Shown here piece by piece: positions 52,336 through 60,362 of a stretch of 64,000 bases of DNA. The translations under genes and the position numbers were made by a program. Numbering within the stretch: position 1 is the first letter of the stretch; every line of letters starts with the position of its first letter. The stretch spans positions 1,488,001 to 1,552,000 of the forward strand of contig NZ_CP060723.1 of assembly GCF_014395225.1 (NCBI RefSeq). The letters are read 5' to 3'. The notes beneath the pieces were generated by a model that saw only the letters and a list, made by a program, of their open reading frames with translations, was not told where the DNA came from and made no database searches. Source of the DNA: Pedobacter roseus. GTDB taxonomy: Bacteria > Bacteroidota > Bacteroidia > Sphingobacteriales > Sphingobacteriaceae.

Positions 52336-54846
52336 CTAATAATTAAAAGTTAATCCACCGCCAAGGCCCATATCGCTATCATAGTGCGTAGATAGTGAGA
52401 TATATTTCGTTAGTATATACCGAAGGCCTGCGGCATATTCTTTATCCGTATTCACCATAAAGTTTGCCCGTAAACGTTTCGAAACCGGGATGTCTTCCCG
52501 TCCCAGCTGAAACCTTAATTTTCCGTTACCATCAATCCTGGCGTCGGCAACAATGAGTATCGGTAGGGTATAAGCGATACCCGCCACAATGGTTTTCCGG
52601 TTTTCTTTATTGCTGATCTGCCCGAACATATTGCGTTCATCACTTCCGAAAATGTTTTTTTCATCGGGATTGAATTTTTTGTAATGATAATCGAAACCCA
52701 CATAAGGAAACAACCATTGGTTCCGGCCAATAAACCTGCCCAACATGGTTTCGCTCTCGTAACCCATCATAGCGTTGGTTCCCAAATGCCACATGGTATT
52801 GAGCGACCAACGGGTTTGTGCCAGCATCAACTGTCCATCGCTACCACTGCTTTCTATGCCTACACGCCCCATCAGGTGCGGCATCCGATCGTCCCGGAAG
52901 AGTTTGCGTTGGGCTAGTTTTGGATCGGGTACATCAGGATTGGGAGGCGAATTTTCATAGCTGAATACCCGGCCCATGCCACTCATCATGTGGTATAAAA
53001 TATGGCAATGGAAAAACCAATCGCCACCATTTTCTGTAGCGGCAAATTCGATCGTATCCCGTTCCATAGGCATAATGTCGAGTACATTTTTCATCGGGGC
53101 ATAATCTCCCTGTCCGTTAATGACCCTAAAATCATGACCATGGAGGTGCATCGGGTGGCGCATCATGCTGTTATTGTATAAAATAATCCTTAGGTTTTCG
53201 CCTTTTTTGATCAGGATTTTATCCGATTCCGAAACCGTTTTATTATCCAGTGTCCATACATAACGGTTCATATTGCCGGTAAGGTCAAATTTGAGTTCCC
53301 GTACCGGTCCTTTAGGCAATACCGTTTTTTTAGGATCGCGCAGCATGTTATAGTTTAAAGTCACGATATCGGGCTTTTCGGTGCTCATGTCCATATCAGC
53401 CATATCCATATCGTCCATTTTATCCATCTTCTTGATGTCTGCCGGCCCTGTAATTACGGTATTCATGTCCATTATCTGGTTCTGCATTTTCATTCCTTTC
53501 ATCTCTACCATATTGCCGTTCATGTCCATCATATCGTTCATCATCTTCATCCCCGCGAAATATTTCAGTTTTGGCATTTTCCCTGCTGCTACTTTTCCCC
53601 CACTTCCCAGCCATAGAGAGGCTGATTTGGTCCGGTCTTCAGGCGTGACTAAAAATTCATAATTTTTATTCTCCGGAATGGTAACCACCACATCATAGGT
53701 TTCAGAAACTGCAATAATCAAACGGTCTACCTCCACAGGTTCTACATCGTTGCCATCAGTTGCCACTACGGTTATTTTCCCGCCAGCATATTTTAGCCAG
53801 AAATAAGATGACGCGCCTGCATTGGCAATCCTTAACCTTACCTTATCGCCAGCCTTAAACTTCGGTTGCAAATATTGGTTTTCTCCGTTGATCAGGAATT
53901 TATCGTAATACACATCACTAACATCCATGGCATTCATTCTTTTCCACTCATTGACTACCTTGGTTTTGAAATTCCCGGTTTTGATGGCCTCTGCATAACT
54001 TTGTGTAGTCCCTTTTTTAATCGAAAACCAATCGGTAGCCGCATGGAGGCTTCTTTGCACTTCCTCTGGTTTCATATTGGTCCATTCGCTTAGTACCAAG
54101 GGTATAGACGGAATGTCCCATTCATTGCGTTTTTTGATGATAAAAGCACCATACATGCCAATTTGTTCCTGCAGCATGGTATGGCTGTGGTACCAGTGTG
54201 TGCCGTTTTGTATAACCGGGAATTTATAATGGTGTGTAGCACCTGGTTTTATCGGCATCTGCGTCATATTGGGCACTCCATCGTAACGGTTTGAAAGGAA
54301 AAGTCCGTGCCAGTGCATAGAGGTTTCTTCCATTAATTTATTGTGCACATAAATTTCGGCGGTATCACCCTCGGTAAAAGTTAAAGTAGGCATGGGGATA
54401 CTGCCGTTTACCGCAATAGCATGTTTAGGTTTACCACCGTAGGTAACAGTAGTGTCAGTAACATATAAATCATAGCGTACGGTTCTTGGAAGCGCATTAG
54501 AAGGTAAAGTTTTTATTGGACCAAGATTGGCTTTCGCTTTTTTAATGTTATCCATTAGGTCGGGATTTCCCATATTCATCCCCTTCATATCCATCTTTTC
54601 CTCCTCTGATCCACGCATTTCCTCATGTTCGGTTTTGCTTTTCGGAGCATTTTCCTTTTTAGCCACCAGGTTCATCCCGCATTTAGGACATTTTCCGGGT
54701 TGATCAGAAAGTACTTCTGGATGCATGGGGCAGGTATAAACCGTACTTGCCGCTTTTTCTTTCTCTTGCATTTTCATTCCTTTCATCTCCTGGGCAGAAA
54801 CGCCTAGTGAAAAGAACATTAAAATGCTGAATATTATATTTTTCAT
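52336..54846 (-). CDS. Multicopper oxidase fused to metal-binding and CopB-like domains
   Basis: The start is at 54846, giving a signal peptide (FFSLGVSAQ) and 836 residues. Residues ~37-60 are a heavy-metal-binding module (YTCPMHPEV, CPKCGM). The multicopper oxidase follows (about 120-620) with copper motifs MHWHG, HWYHSHT, HPMHLHGHDF and HCHILYHMMSGM. Between them is a Met/Asp-rich loop (repeated MKGM, MDMN units) as in CopA. Residues ~650-836 resemble a CopB-type outer-membrane beta-barrel (MPHLMGRVG, ending GGLTFNY). One chain therefore joins what are usually separate CopA and CopB proteins. It is last in a copper operon, 19 bases after the haem-binding gene. It probably oxidises Cu(I). 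Confidence 0.88.
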   Translation of the reverse strand: MKNIIFSILMFFSLGVSAQEMKGMKMQEKEKAASTVYTCPMHPEVLSDQPGKCPKCGMNLVAKKENAPKSKTEHEEMRGSEEEKMDMKGMNMGNPDLMDNIKKAKANLGPIKTLPSNALPRTVRYDLYVTDTTVTYGGKPKHAIAVNGSIPMPTLTFTEGDTAEIYVHNKLMEETSMHWHGLFLSNRYDGVPNMTQMPIKPGATHHYKFPVIQNGTHWYHSHTMLQEQIGMYGAFIIKKRNEWDIPSIPLVLSEWTNMKPEEVQRSLHAATDWFSIKKGTTQSYAEAIKTGNFKTKVVNEWKRMNAMDVSDVYYDKFLINGENQYLQPKFKAGDKVRLRIANAGASSYFWLKYAGGKITVVATDGNDVEPVEVDRLIIAVSETYDVVVTIPENKNYEFLVTPEDRTKSASLWLGSGGKVAAGKMPKLKYFAGMKMMNDMMDMNGNMVEMKGMKMQNQIMDMNTVITGPADIKKMDKMDDMDMADMDMSTEKPDIVTLNYNMLRDPKKTVLPKGPVRELKFDLTGNMNRYVWTLDNKTVSESDKILIKKGENLRIILYNNSMMRHPMHLHGHDFRVINGQGDYAPMKNVLDIMPMERDTIEFAATENGGDWFFHCHILYHMMSGMGRVFSYENSPPNPDVPDPKLAQRKLFRDDRMPHLMGRVGIESSGSDGQLMLAQTRWSLNTMWHLGTNAMMGYESETMLGRFIGRNQWLFPYVGFDYHYKKFNPDEKNIFGSDERNMFGQISNKENRKTIVAGIAYTLPILIVADARIDGNGKLRFQLGREDIPVSKRLRANFMVNTDKEYAAGLRYILTKYISLSTHYDSDMGLGGGLTFNY

Positions 54847-54865
54847 CTTTCGGTATTTATCTTTT

Positions 54866-55333
54866 TTAAAACGGAATTTGTTCAAGGCTATCTCTCGATG
54901 CTGCTGCCCAGGCCATAACCAATTTTTTTTCACTTTTACTCAATACCGCATTTTTATGGATCAATGTGTAAGATGCAATGGGCATAGTACCCTCTTCCAC
55001 ACTGTTCTCAATCGCACGGAGTTTGCTCAACTGCCTCCGGGTACTATAATGCTTAAAGTTATCAAAATTGAGCTGCGCTTTTGCTGCCTTAATGTGTTTG
55101 TTGAGATACCAGTTAACCGGTTGTATTTGAGCATACCAGGGATAACTGGTGTTATTGCTATGGCAATCGTAACAGGCTTTTTTGAGTATGCCATTTACCT
55201 GGTGAGGGATGGTAACAACCTTCGAAATATGATCTGACATAGCTGATAAATCTTTGTTTTGAACAGGCCTGTAAAACTGGGCTGCTACGATAATCAATAG
55301 CAGTCCAATTATAATTTTTTTTACGCTCAGCAT
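54866..55333 (-). CDS. Haem-binding domain protein
   Basis: This 155-residue protein has an N-terminal membrane anchor (IIIGLLLIIVAAQF) and a single c-type haem motif, CYDCHS (CxxCH), within the family pattern ILKKACYDCHSNNTSYPWYA. It ends with a helix containing LSKSEKKLVMAWAAA. It belongs to the small periplasmic haem-binding domain proteins found beside cytochromes and copper enzymes in Bacteroidota. It starts 3 bases after the DUF3347 gene and is followed 19 bases later by the multicopper oxidase, so it is co-transcribed. It may pass electrons from the oxidase, which is inference. Confidence 0.85.
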   Translation of the reverse strand: MLSVKKIIIGLLLIIVAAQFYRPVQNKDLSAMSDHISKVVTIPHQVNGILKKACYDCHSNNTSYPWYAQIQPVNWYLNKHIKAAKAQLNFDNFKHYSTRRQLSKLRAIENSVEEGTMPIASYTLIHKNAVLSKSEKKLVMAWAAASRDSLEQIPF

Positions 55334-55336
55334 TTG

Positions 55337-55879
55337 TTAATGCAATGTTTCCTTGATCGAACCACAGGTAGACATTGCTTTTCCGAAATAAGGGTTTTTA
55401 ATGTCTTTCACCTCACTAAGCCAGATAGCCCCTTTGCCTTTGTTGTACATCGGGCACCTGTCAACGTAAATTTCGCGGCCAGCACCCAATAATTTAGCGA
55501 TGTCGTAGATATCCTTGCTCAGCATATCGAAATGTTCACGTTGGTGAGCAATTTTACCTGCATTAAGTCCAATATGCTCCGCATGCTCTTTAGCATCACT
55601 TTCAATATCGGTATAGGTTTTGCGTTGCGCGGCTGTGAGTTTAGATTGATCGAAATCCTTAAATGCTTTTACCAGTTCGTTTCCGGCTGTTGCGGCATTT
55701 TGAGCATTGTCGGTACTGAGGGCATTTTTTAATTTGAGGTAAGCATCTAAAATTGCAGTCGGACTGTTTTTAGGTGCCTGATCTTCAGCAAGAATGATTA
55801 CTTTTTTAGCTGCAGCATTTGCAGAGTATGTGCTGATGAATAATAAAGAGAAAGCAAAACTATATATTAAAGTTTTCAT
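55337..55879 (-). CDS. DUF3347 domain protein, copper-cluster associated
   Basis: This 180-residue protein has a signal peptide (FSLLFISTYSANAAA). A helical domain follows, with AILDAYLKLKNALSTDNAQNAA and AGNELVKAFKDF, then a distal block of FDMLSKDIYDIAKLLGAGREIYVDRCPMYNKGKGAIWLSE type. The C-terminal segment containing CPMYNKGKGA and SYFGKAMSTCG-like residues matches the DUF3347 group often found with copper efflux proteins and as a C-terminal extension of CusB proteins. The Cys and Met residues may bind copper. It is first gene of the tight three-gene unit ending with the multicopper oxidase. Confidence 0.82.
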   Translation of the reverse strand: MKTLIYSFAFSLLFISTYSANAAAKKVIILAEDQAPKNSPTAILDAYLKLKNALSTDNAQNAATAGNELVKAFKDFDQSKLTAAQRKTYTDIESDAKEHAEHIGLNAGKIAHQREHFDMLSKDIYDIAKLLGAGREIYVDRCPMYNKGKGAIWLSEVKDIKNPYFGKAMSTCGSIKETLH

Positions 55880-55962
55880 GTGTTTTTATTTTAAAATGAT
55901 TTAAACCGCATTAAGATTTTTAATTTTTCCCGCAGATTTAAAGGATTAAAAGCGCAGCTTAC

Positions 55963-56006
55963 AGCAGATGTTATTTAAACATATTATAGATATGTTTAAA
56001 TCTGCT
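55963..56006. terminator. AT-rich hairpin between the His-rich gene and the copper operon
   Basis: ATTTAAACATAT (55973-55984) pairs perfectly with ATATGTTTAAAT (55990-56001), and AGCAG (55963-55967) pairs with CTGCT (56002-56006) across a bulge. It lies after the stop of the His-rich gene. Flanking CGCAGATTTAAAGGATT and TCTGCGAAATCAGCGGGAT phrases look like a further intergenic repeat family. Confidence 0.5.
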
Positions 56007-56054
56007 TCCCTTTTCTGCGAAATCAGCGGGATACAAAAAGATATTATCTTAATG

Positions 56055-56480
56055 CTATATCTGAAAACTCTGTATGGATATCCTGATGTCGGGATGCGGC
56101 GGATGGTATTGATGCTGATCGGTATTTTGCTGATCTGCATTAATGATTTTTTCTTCCTGAATGAAAGTATAGTTAAAACCAAACGGAACCAACGCGGGTG
56201 CTTTAAGGTTCAGCTTTGCATAATCTGGAATGAGTTTGCCCTGTATAAGAAAATCATTCACCAGCGTTTTGCAACAGGAATTTGCAGTTGATGTGATTTT
56301 TAAATTGCTATAAGCACCATCAGGTGATTGATCTGTATAGTGATGATGGCTTGAAGCCTGATGCTGATGTTCCTGATGGCTGTGTTCATGTCCTTCGTTT
56401 CCCATTAATATGGAACAGCCAAAACCCACAAGGGTATTGAGCATAAATACTACGAGGAAGAAAACTGCCTTAAGTTTCAT
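56055..56480 (-). CDS. His-rich secreted protein of the copper cluster (HYC_CC_PP-like)
   Basis: This 141-residue protein has a signal region (VVFMLNTLVGFGC) and a histidine-rich stretch (HEHSHQEHQHQASSHHHY). An adjacent Cys pair (NSCCKTLV) and a terminal HPPHPDIRI motif follow. The HxY...CC...PP order is that of a small Bacteroidota protein group annotated HYC_CC_PP, usually found near metal efflux genes. It should bind copper or another soft metal in the periplasm. It is transcribed in the same direction as the copper operon but separated by 175 bases and a hairpin, so it may be its own unit. The assignment rests on motif order. Confidence 0.65.
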   Translation of the reverse strand: MKLKAVFFLVVFMLNTLVGFGCSILMGNEGHEHSHQEHQHQASSHHHYTDQSPDGAYSNLKITSTANSCCKTLVNDFLIQGKLIPDYAKLNLKAPALVPFGFNYTFIQEEKIINADQQNTDQHQYHPPHPDIRISIQSFQI

Positions 56481-56811
56481 AGCAACAAATTTATGCTGCG
56501 CTGATCGAAGAGAGTTATATAATTCTGGCGAAAGTTTATATGATTTTTAGATGGGATTATATTCATTTAATAGGTTGTCATTCTGAATGCAGTAAAGAAT
56601 CTTATTGTTGTAGATGTGGAGTCGAAGTGGGAAATGTCGTTACATCATGAATGAACACCGAATTGAAATGCAGGTATTGATTTTCAAAAAAAACAATGAT
56701 AGACCGTACTGCGGACACCTTCCGAAAAATCGGAACAGGCGCTGCGAGGCAATGGTAATAACGGCCGGGGATTGCTCAACTCATAAATCCCTGGCCATTA
56801 TAGTTAAGATG
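56481..56811. other. Intergenic region with repeat remnants
   Basis: These 331 bases have no convincing gene. A TGTCATTCTGAATGCAGTAA phrase at about 56578 and a GTCGAAGTGG phrase at about 56621 resemble degraded copies of the intergenic element family seen at 47.8-49.4 kb. An open frame from 56614 runs antisense into the metallopeptidase gene and is taken as a shadow. Confidence 0.5.
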
Positions 56812-58215
56812 TTACTGCAACAACCTCCATTCACTAAACTGCAGATCTGCACTTCCATTGTTCGAAGTGATAAACAATTTATAATATTTGTAGGCTGTGG
56901 TATTGCTGATCAGTATTTTTTTAGTTTGTCTTCTTAAACCAAAAGTCTGGTTGCTCTGGATATCAAGCTGTGTAAAATTCACATTGTCGTTAGATCCCAT
57001 TAATTTCCAACCTTTCGGATCACGGTCTGGAGCATCATTGCCGGCAGTGATGGTATAACCCTTAACCACCTGAGCTGATGTAAAAGTTTGCTGCGCCCAG
57101 AAAGTAGCAGGATAGCCACCCAAAAAGAATTTGGTATTGTAGTAGCTATCGGCCAGTTTCGACGAACCTTCAGCAGCACCAGCACCACCTGCATTTTCAT
57201 TGCTTACGCTTAGGGTTGCCGAGCCTGAAGTATCTTTCAGGTAACTTACACCAGGGAAAGCTGTTCTGGCAGTTGTTAATTGTGTGGTCCAGTTGTTGCC
57301 CTGCTCATCGAGTGTGCCAAAAGCGCTTAAAGCAAGGGGTTTAAGATCTATGCCCGTTGCTCCGCTCCAGAAATGGATAAATTCTCCATAATTCATTGAT
57401 CTCGAAAAACGGGTAATGTTGCCCTGTCCGTTATTTACCGTTTCTTTTGGGAAATATTGCGCCAGTAAACTAAAATATTTGTTTAAAGAAGCTGCATCGC
57501 CCTGCTGACTATAAATCGGAAAAAACCAGTCCCTAAACCAGTAAGTCTGTGCTTTTGGATAATTTTCGGCCCCATTGGCCACCAGGTTATACCAGCGTTG
57601 TACATCGGCAGTGCGGTTAAGGCCAACATAAACGTCATAAATGTAGATTTCCATCCATTTACTGTCGTGCCAGATGCCAAATGCAGGAGAGTTTAGCACA
57701 TTTCTCGATGCACCTTCCACAATATGGCCTACCTCATGCGTGGTAATATCAAGGTCGTTACCCGTCCCCGATAACCATGCGCTGGTGCTCGATGAGCCTA
57801 CATCAATTACATTCCGGTAATCGTGACTGGCATCCATATAGGTGCTGGGGTGGCCGCCGCTATACTTACCCGTGTGAAAAATAGCCCACAAACGTGAATC
57901 AGGGCCGAACGAACCATATTTACTTTTGGTATAGTTCCATACCTGGGCCAGATAGGTATTAGGCCAGGTAACCGTGCTGCTTACATCATTATCGTGGTAA
58001 ACCACAATGCTCGTATCGTGGTAGAAGCGTTGCAGCACCTGTACATGGTCGAACCAGTGTTCCTGCCAGGTTAGCGGTGGTTCGGCCAATAAATTGGTAC
58101 TGGCCAGTGTGACAGGTTTTTTCAAAAGCTGCTCTTGTTGTTCCAGTTCTTTTTTCTTGCAGGAGAGGCTAAGCAAGATCAGGATGCCCGGGATGAGGAT
58201 TAATCTGTGTTTCAT
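56812..58215 (-). CDS. Lipoprotein zinc metallopeptidase-like with discoidin-type C-domain
   Basis: This 467-residue protein has a lipoprotein signal (LILLSLSC, Cys19). The central domain contains an HExxH motif (DITTHEVGHIVEGAS: H160, E161, H164) and a Trp/Tyr-rich stretch, as in gluzincin-like peptidases; the third zinc ligand is not obvious. The C-terminal ~140 residues are beta-rich and include AGNDAPDRDPKGWKLMGSNDN and a terminal DLQFSEWRLL, resembling an F5/8 type C (discoidin) carbohydrate- or surface-binding domain. It is a single gene. It is likely a surface glycoprotein- or mucin-directed peptidase, though activity is unproven. Confidence 0.75.
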   Translation of the reverse strand: MKHRLILIPGILILLSLSCKKKELEQQEQLLKKPVTLASTNLLAEPPLTWQEHWFDHVQVLQRFYHDTSIVVYHDNDVSSTVTWPNTYLAQVWNYTKSKYGSFGPDSRLWAIFHTGKYSGGHPSTYMDASHDYRNVIDVGSSSTSAWLSGTGNDLDITTHEVGHIVEGASRNVLNSPAFGIWHDSKWMEIYIYDVYVGLNRTADVQRWYNLVANGAENYPKAQTYWFRDWFFPIYSQQGDAASLNKYFSLLAQYFPKETVNNGQGNITRFSRSMNYGEFIHFWSGATGIDLKPLALSAFGTLDEQGNNWTTQLTTARTAFPGVSYLKDTSGSATLSVSNENAGGAGAAEGSSKLADSYYNTKFFLGGYPATFWAQQTFTSAQVVKGYTITAGNDAPDRDPKGWKLMGSNDNVNFTQLDIQSNQTFGLRRQTKKILISNTTAYKYYKLFITSNNGSADLQFSEWRLLQ

Positions 58216-58587
58216 AATAGGTTTTTATATTTAGGTTTGAGTTGATTCCCAAATCATACCGGCCATCCCACTTTCGACATCTTTTGCGGCCCATAACAAT
58301 TGTAAAACGTATTTATCGTATAAATAAAACGTTTTAGTAAATTGGTTGAAAATAAATCCACCTGTACGGGCGGATCATTAATTTAAGTTAGCAATTTAAA
58401 ACAGAAAGACTTGTTTGTAATTTAAATATTACGCAAATGTATTTTTGAATGAGTAAGAAAGGCATTAAGCGCACTATTAAAATCGGGTATAAATGCGGGC
58501 ATAAATAACGGCTGTTAGCTGAACAATTGGCAATTACATAAGGTTGTTTAAATAAGGATAATAAAATCCTGATCAACCTATAAAAAC
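58216..58587. other. Divergent intergenic region
   Basis: These 372 bases between the metallopeptidase lipoprotein and the acidic protein gene hold no gene. An ACGTATTTAT/ATAAATAAAACGT pair near 58305-58331 forms an AT-rich hairpin. No consensus -7 element was assigned. Confidence 0.4.
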
Positions 58588-58965
58588 ATGGAAAATTTAA
58601 ATTTTGAGCAGAACGAAAACGAATTGGATCAAAACAAGGTAAATGCTGATCAAACAAATGAGAATGATGGTTCTTATGCTACGGATGGTCCGGTAAGTGA
58701 AAGCGGCGCAGAAGGAGAAGATGAATTATCTGATCTTGATGAACAAACTGAGGGTAGCGATGCCGATAGCGATGAGGCCGTTGAAGATGATGATGCGGAA
58801 GACGAGATGGCTGGAAGTGATGCCGATTACGATGATCCCTCGGTAACTACGGCTGATCTTGATGCCCTGGCCGATGATGGTGCCCTGGCCGATGATGATG
58901 AGGAGGAAATCGGTTTCGAAAGTGAAAATGATGACGAATCAGAAGAGAAAGAAAATAATTATTAA
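58588..58965 (+). CDS. Highly acidic low-complexity protein, 125 aa
   Basis: The protein is dominated by Asp, Glu, Ser and Asn, with runs such as EAVEDDDAEDEMAG and DDEEEIGFESENDDESEE and a duplicated LADDGALADDDE unit. It has almost no hydrophobic core, no Cys, no His and no signal peptide, so it is probably disordered. It starts with an ATG and is followed 21 bases later by a zinc dehydrogenase gene. Acidic proteins of this kind can act as cation buffers or protein-interaction tails. Function is unknown; the reading frame itself is well supported by its strong composition and the neighbouring gene. Confidence 0.65.
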   Translation: MENLNFEQNENELDQNKVNADQTNENDGSYATDGPVSESGAEGEDELSDLDEQTEGSDADSDEAVEDDDAEDEMAGSDADYDDPSVTTADLDALADDGALADDDEEEIGFESENDDESEEKENNY

Positions 58966-58986
58966 TCCAGATGTAACTACCGAATT

Positions 58987-60144
58987 ATGAAAGCAGCTGT
59001 TTTTCACAAACCAGGAGATATCAGGGTAGATAATGTGCCGGATCCGCAAATCCTCGATCCTCGTGATGTTATTTTAAAAGTAACTTCAACCGCCATCTGT
59101 GGTTCCGATCTGCATATTTTAAGCGGCGCAGTGCCACAAAAGGAAAACATGATTTTGGGTCATGAGTTTATGGGTATTGTTGAAGAAGTGGGCGCTGGTA
59201 TCACCAACCTTAAAAAAGGCGACAGGGTAGTGGTACCTTTCCCGATTTCTTGTGGTACCTGTTTTTTCTGTACCCATGAAGCTTCACCCGCTTGCGAAAA
59301 TTCCAATTATGAGCATTATGGCCCGAATGGCGATATGATGGACCAGAAGGGTGGGGCGCTTTTCGGATATACCGATCTTTATGGAGGTTATTCGGGTGGG
59401 CAGGCAGAATACGTACGTGTTCCTTATGCCGATGTAAGTCCGCGCATTGTGCCCGAACATTTAACCGATGAGCAGGCCCTTTTTTTAACGGATATCTTTC
59501 CAACGGGTTGGTCGGCCATTGATTGGGCGCAGTTAAAAGGTGGCGAAGTGGTGGCTGTTTTTGGATCAGGACCAGTGGGTTTAATGGCACAAAAAGCCGC
59601 GTGGATAAACGGAGCAAGCCGTGTTATTGCCATCGATCCGCTCGATTACCGTTTAGAAAAAGCAAAGGCCGTTAATAATGTTGATACCTTAAATCCGCAT
59701 AAAGTTGATGTAGTTGAGGCCATCCGCGCCATGACGGGCGGACGTGGTGCTGATGTTTGTGTTGATGCGGTGGGTTTTGAACCCGAACGTAGTTTTATGG
59801 ATAAGGTAAAGGCAACAGTTAATTTCGAAAAGGGATCGATGAAAGTACTCGATATGTGTTTTGAAGCCGTTCGCCGTATGGGAACCGTTTCCATTGTGGG
59901 CGTTTATGGCTCAACTTACGATAATTTCCCGTTGCACCGTATGTTCGATAAAGGCATTACCATTAAGCAGGGGCAGGCTCCGGTTTTAAATTATATCGAT
60001 AAACTAATCGGTTTGGTTAACGATGGTAAAGTGGTACTTGATGATATCATTACACACAGTTTGCCACTTGAGGAAGCGGCACATGGATACAAAATCTTTG
60101 ATGAGAAAAAAGAGGATTGTGTAAAAGTGGTATTAAAACCTTAA
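58987..60144 (+). CDS. Zinc-dependent alcohol dehydrogenase, formaldehyde dehydrogenase-like
   Basis: This 385-residue medium-chain dehydrogenase has catalytic ligands C38 (TAICGSDLH) and H59/E60 (LGHEFMG) and a complete structural zinc site (C89, C92, C95, C103). A Rossmann motif follows (VAVFGSGPVGLMAQKAA), then an inserted segment (EPERSFMDKVKATVNFEKGSMK), as in glutathione-independent formaldehyde dehydrogenases and related enzymes. It oxidises an alcohol or aldehyde with NAD. It lies 21 bases after the acidic-protein gene and ends in a strong terminator. Exact substrate is uncertain. Confidence 0.9.
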   Translation: MKAAVFHKPGDIRVDNVPDPQILDPRDVILKVTSTAICGSDLHILSGAVPQKENMILGHEFMGIVEEVGAGITNLKKGDRVVVPFPISCGTCFFCTHEASPACENSNYEHYGPNGDMMDQKGGALFGYTDLYGGYSGGQAEYVRVPYADVSPRIVPEHLTDEQALFLTDIFPTGWSAIDWAQLKGGEVVAVFGSGPVGLMAQKAAWINGASRVIAIDPLDYRLEKAKAVNNVDTLNPHKVDVVEAIRAMTGGRGADVCVDAVGFEPERSFMDKVKATVNFEKGSMKVLDMCFEAVRRMGTVSIVGVYGSTYDNFPLHRMFDKGITIKQGQAPVLNYIDKLIGLVNDGKVVLDDIITHSLPLEEAAHGYKIFDEKKEDCVKVVLKP

Positions 60145-60153
60145 ATTTTTAAT

Positions 60154-60186
60154 AAAGGGCAGGCACCAGACCTGCCCTTTGTTTTT
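60154..60186 (+). terminator. Rho-independent terminator after the zinc dehydrogenase
   Basis: AAAGGGCAGG (60154-60163) pairs perfectly with CCTGCCCTTT (60171-60180) around a 7-base loop, followed by GTTTTT. Confidence 0.92.
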
Positions 60187-60362
60187 ACCCATCCTGGATT
60201 GATAAGGTTATAAGCTTAAAACGATACCCGATTTAATTTTTGCAGATTACTACGCGTATTTATAGCAATTTTGCCTTCCTTGATAATTTTCTTACTATTT
60301 TAGAAAGATTTCGTATCTGTACGAATTTTCATCATCGATCCCTGATATATAAAAACATAAAA

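Noticed and set aside
56614-56937. Plus-strand frame of 107 codons
   Set aside because: It overlaps the end of the metallopeptidase lipoprotein antisense and is made of repeat remnants.
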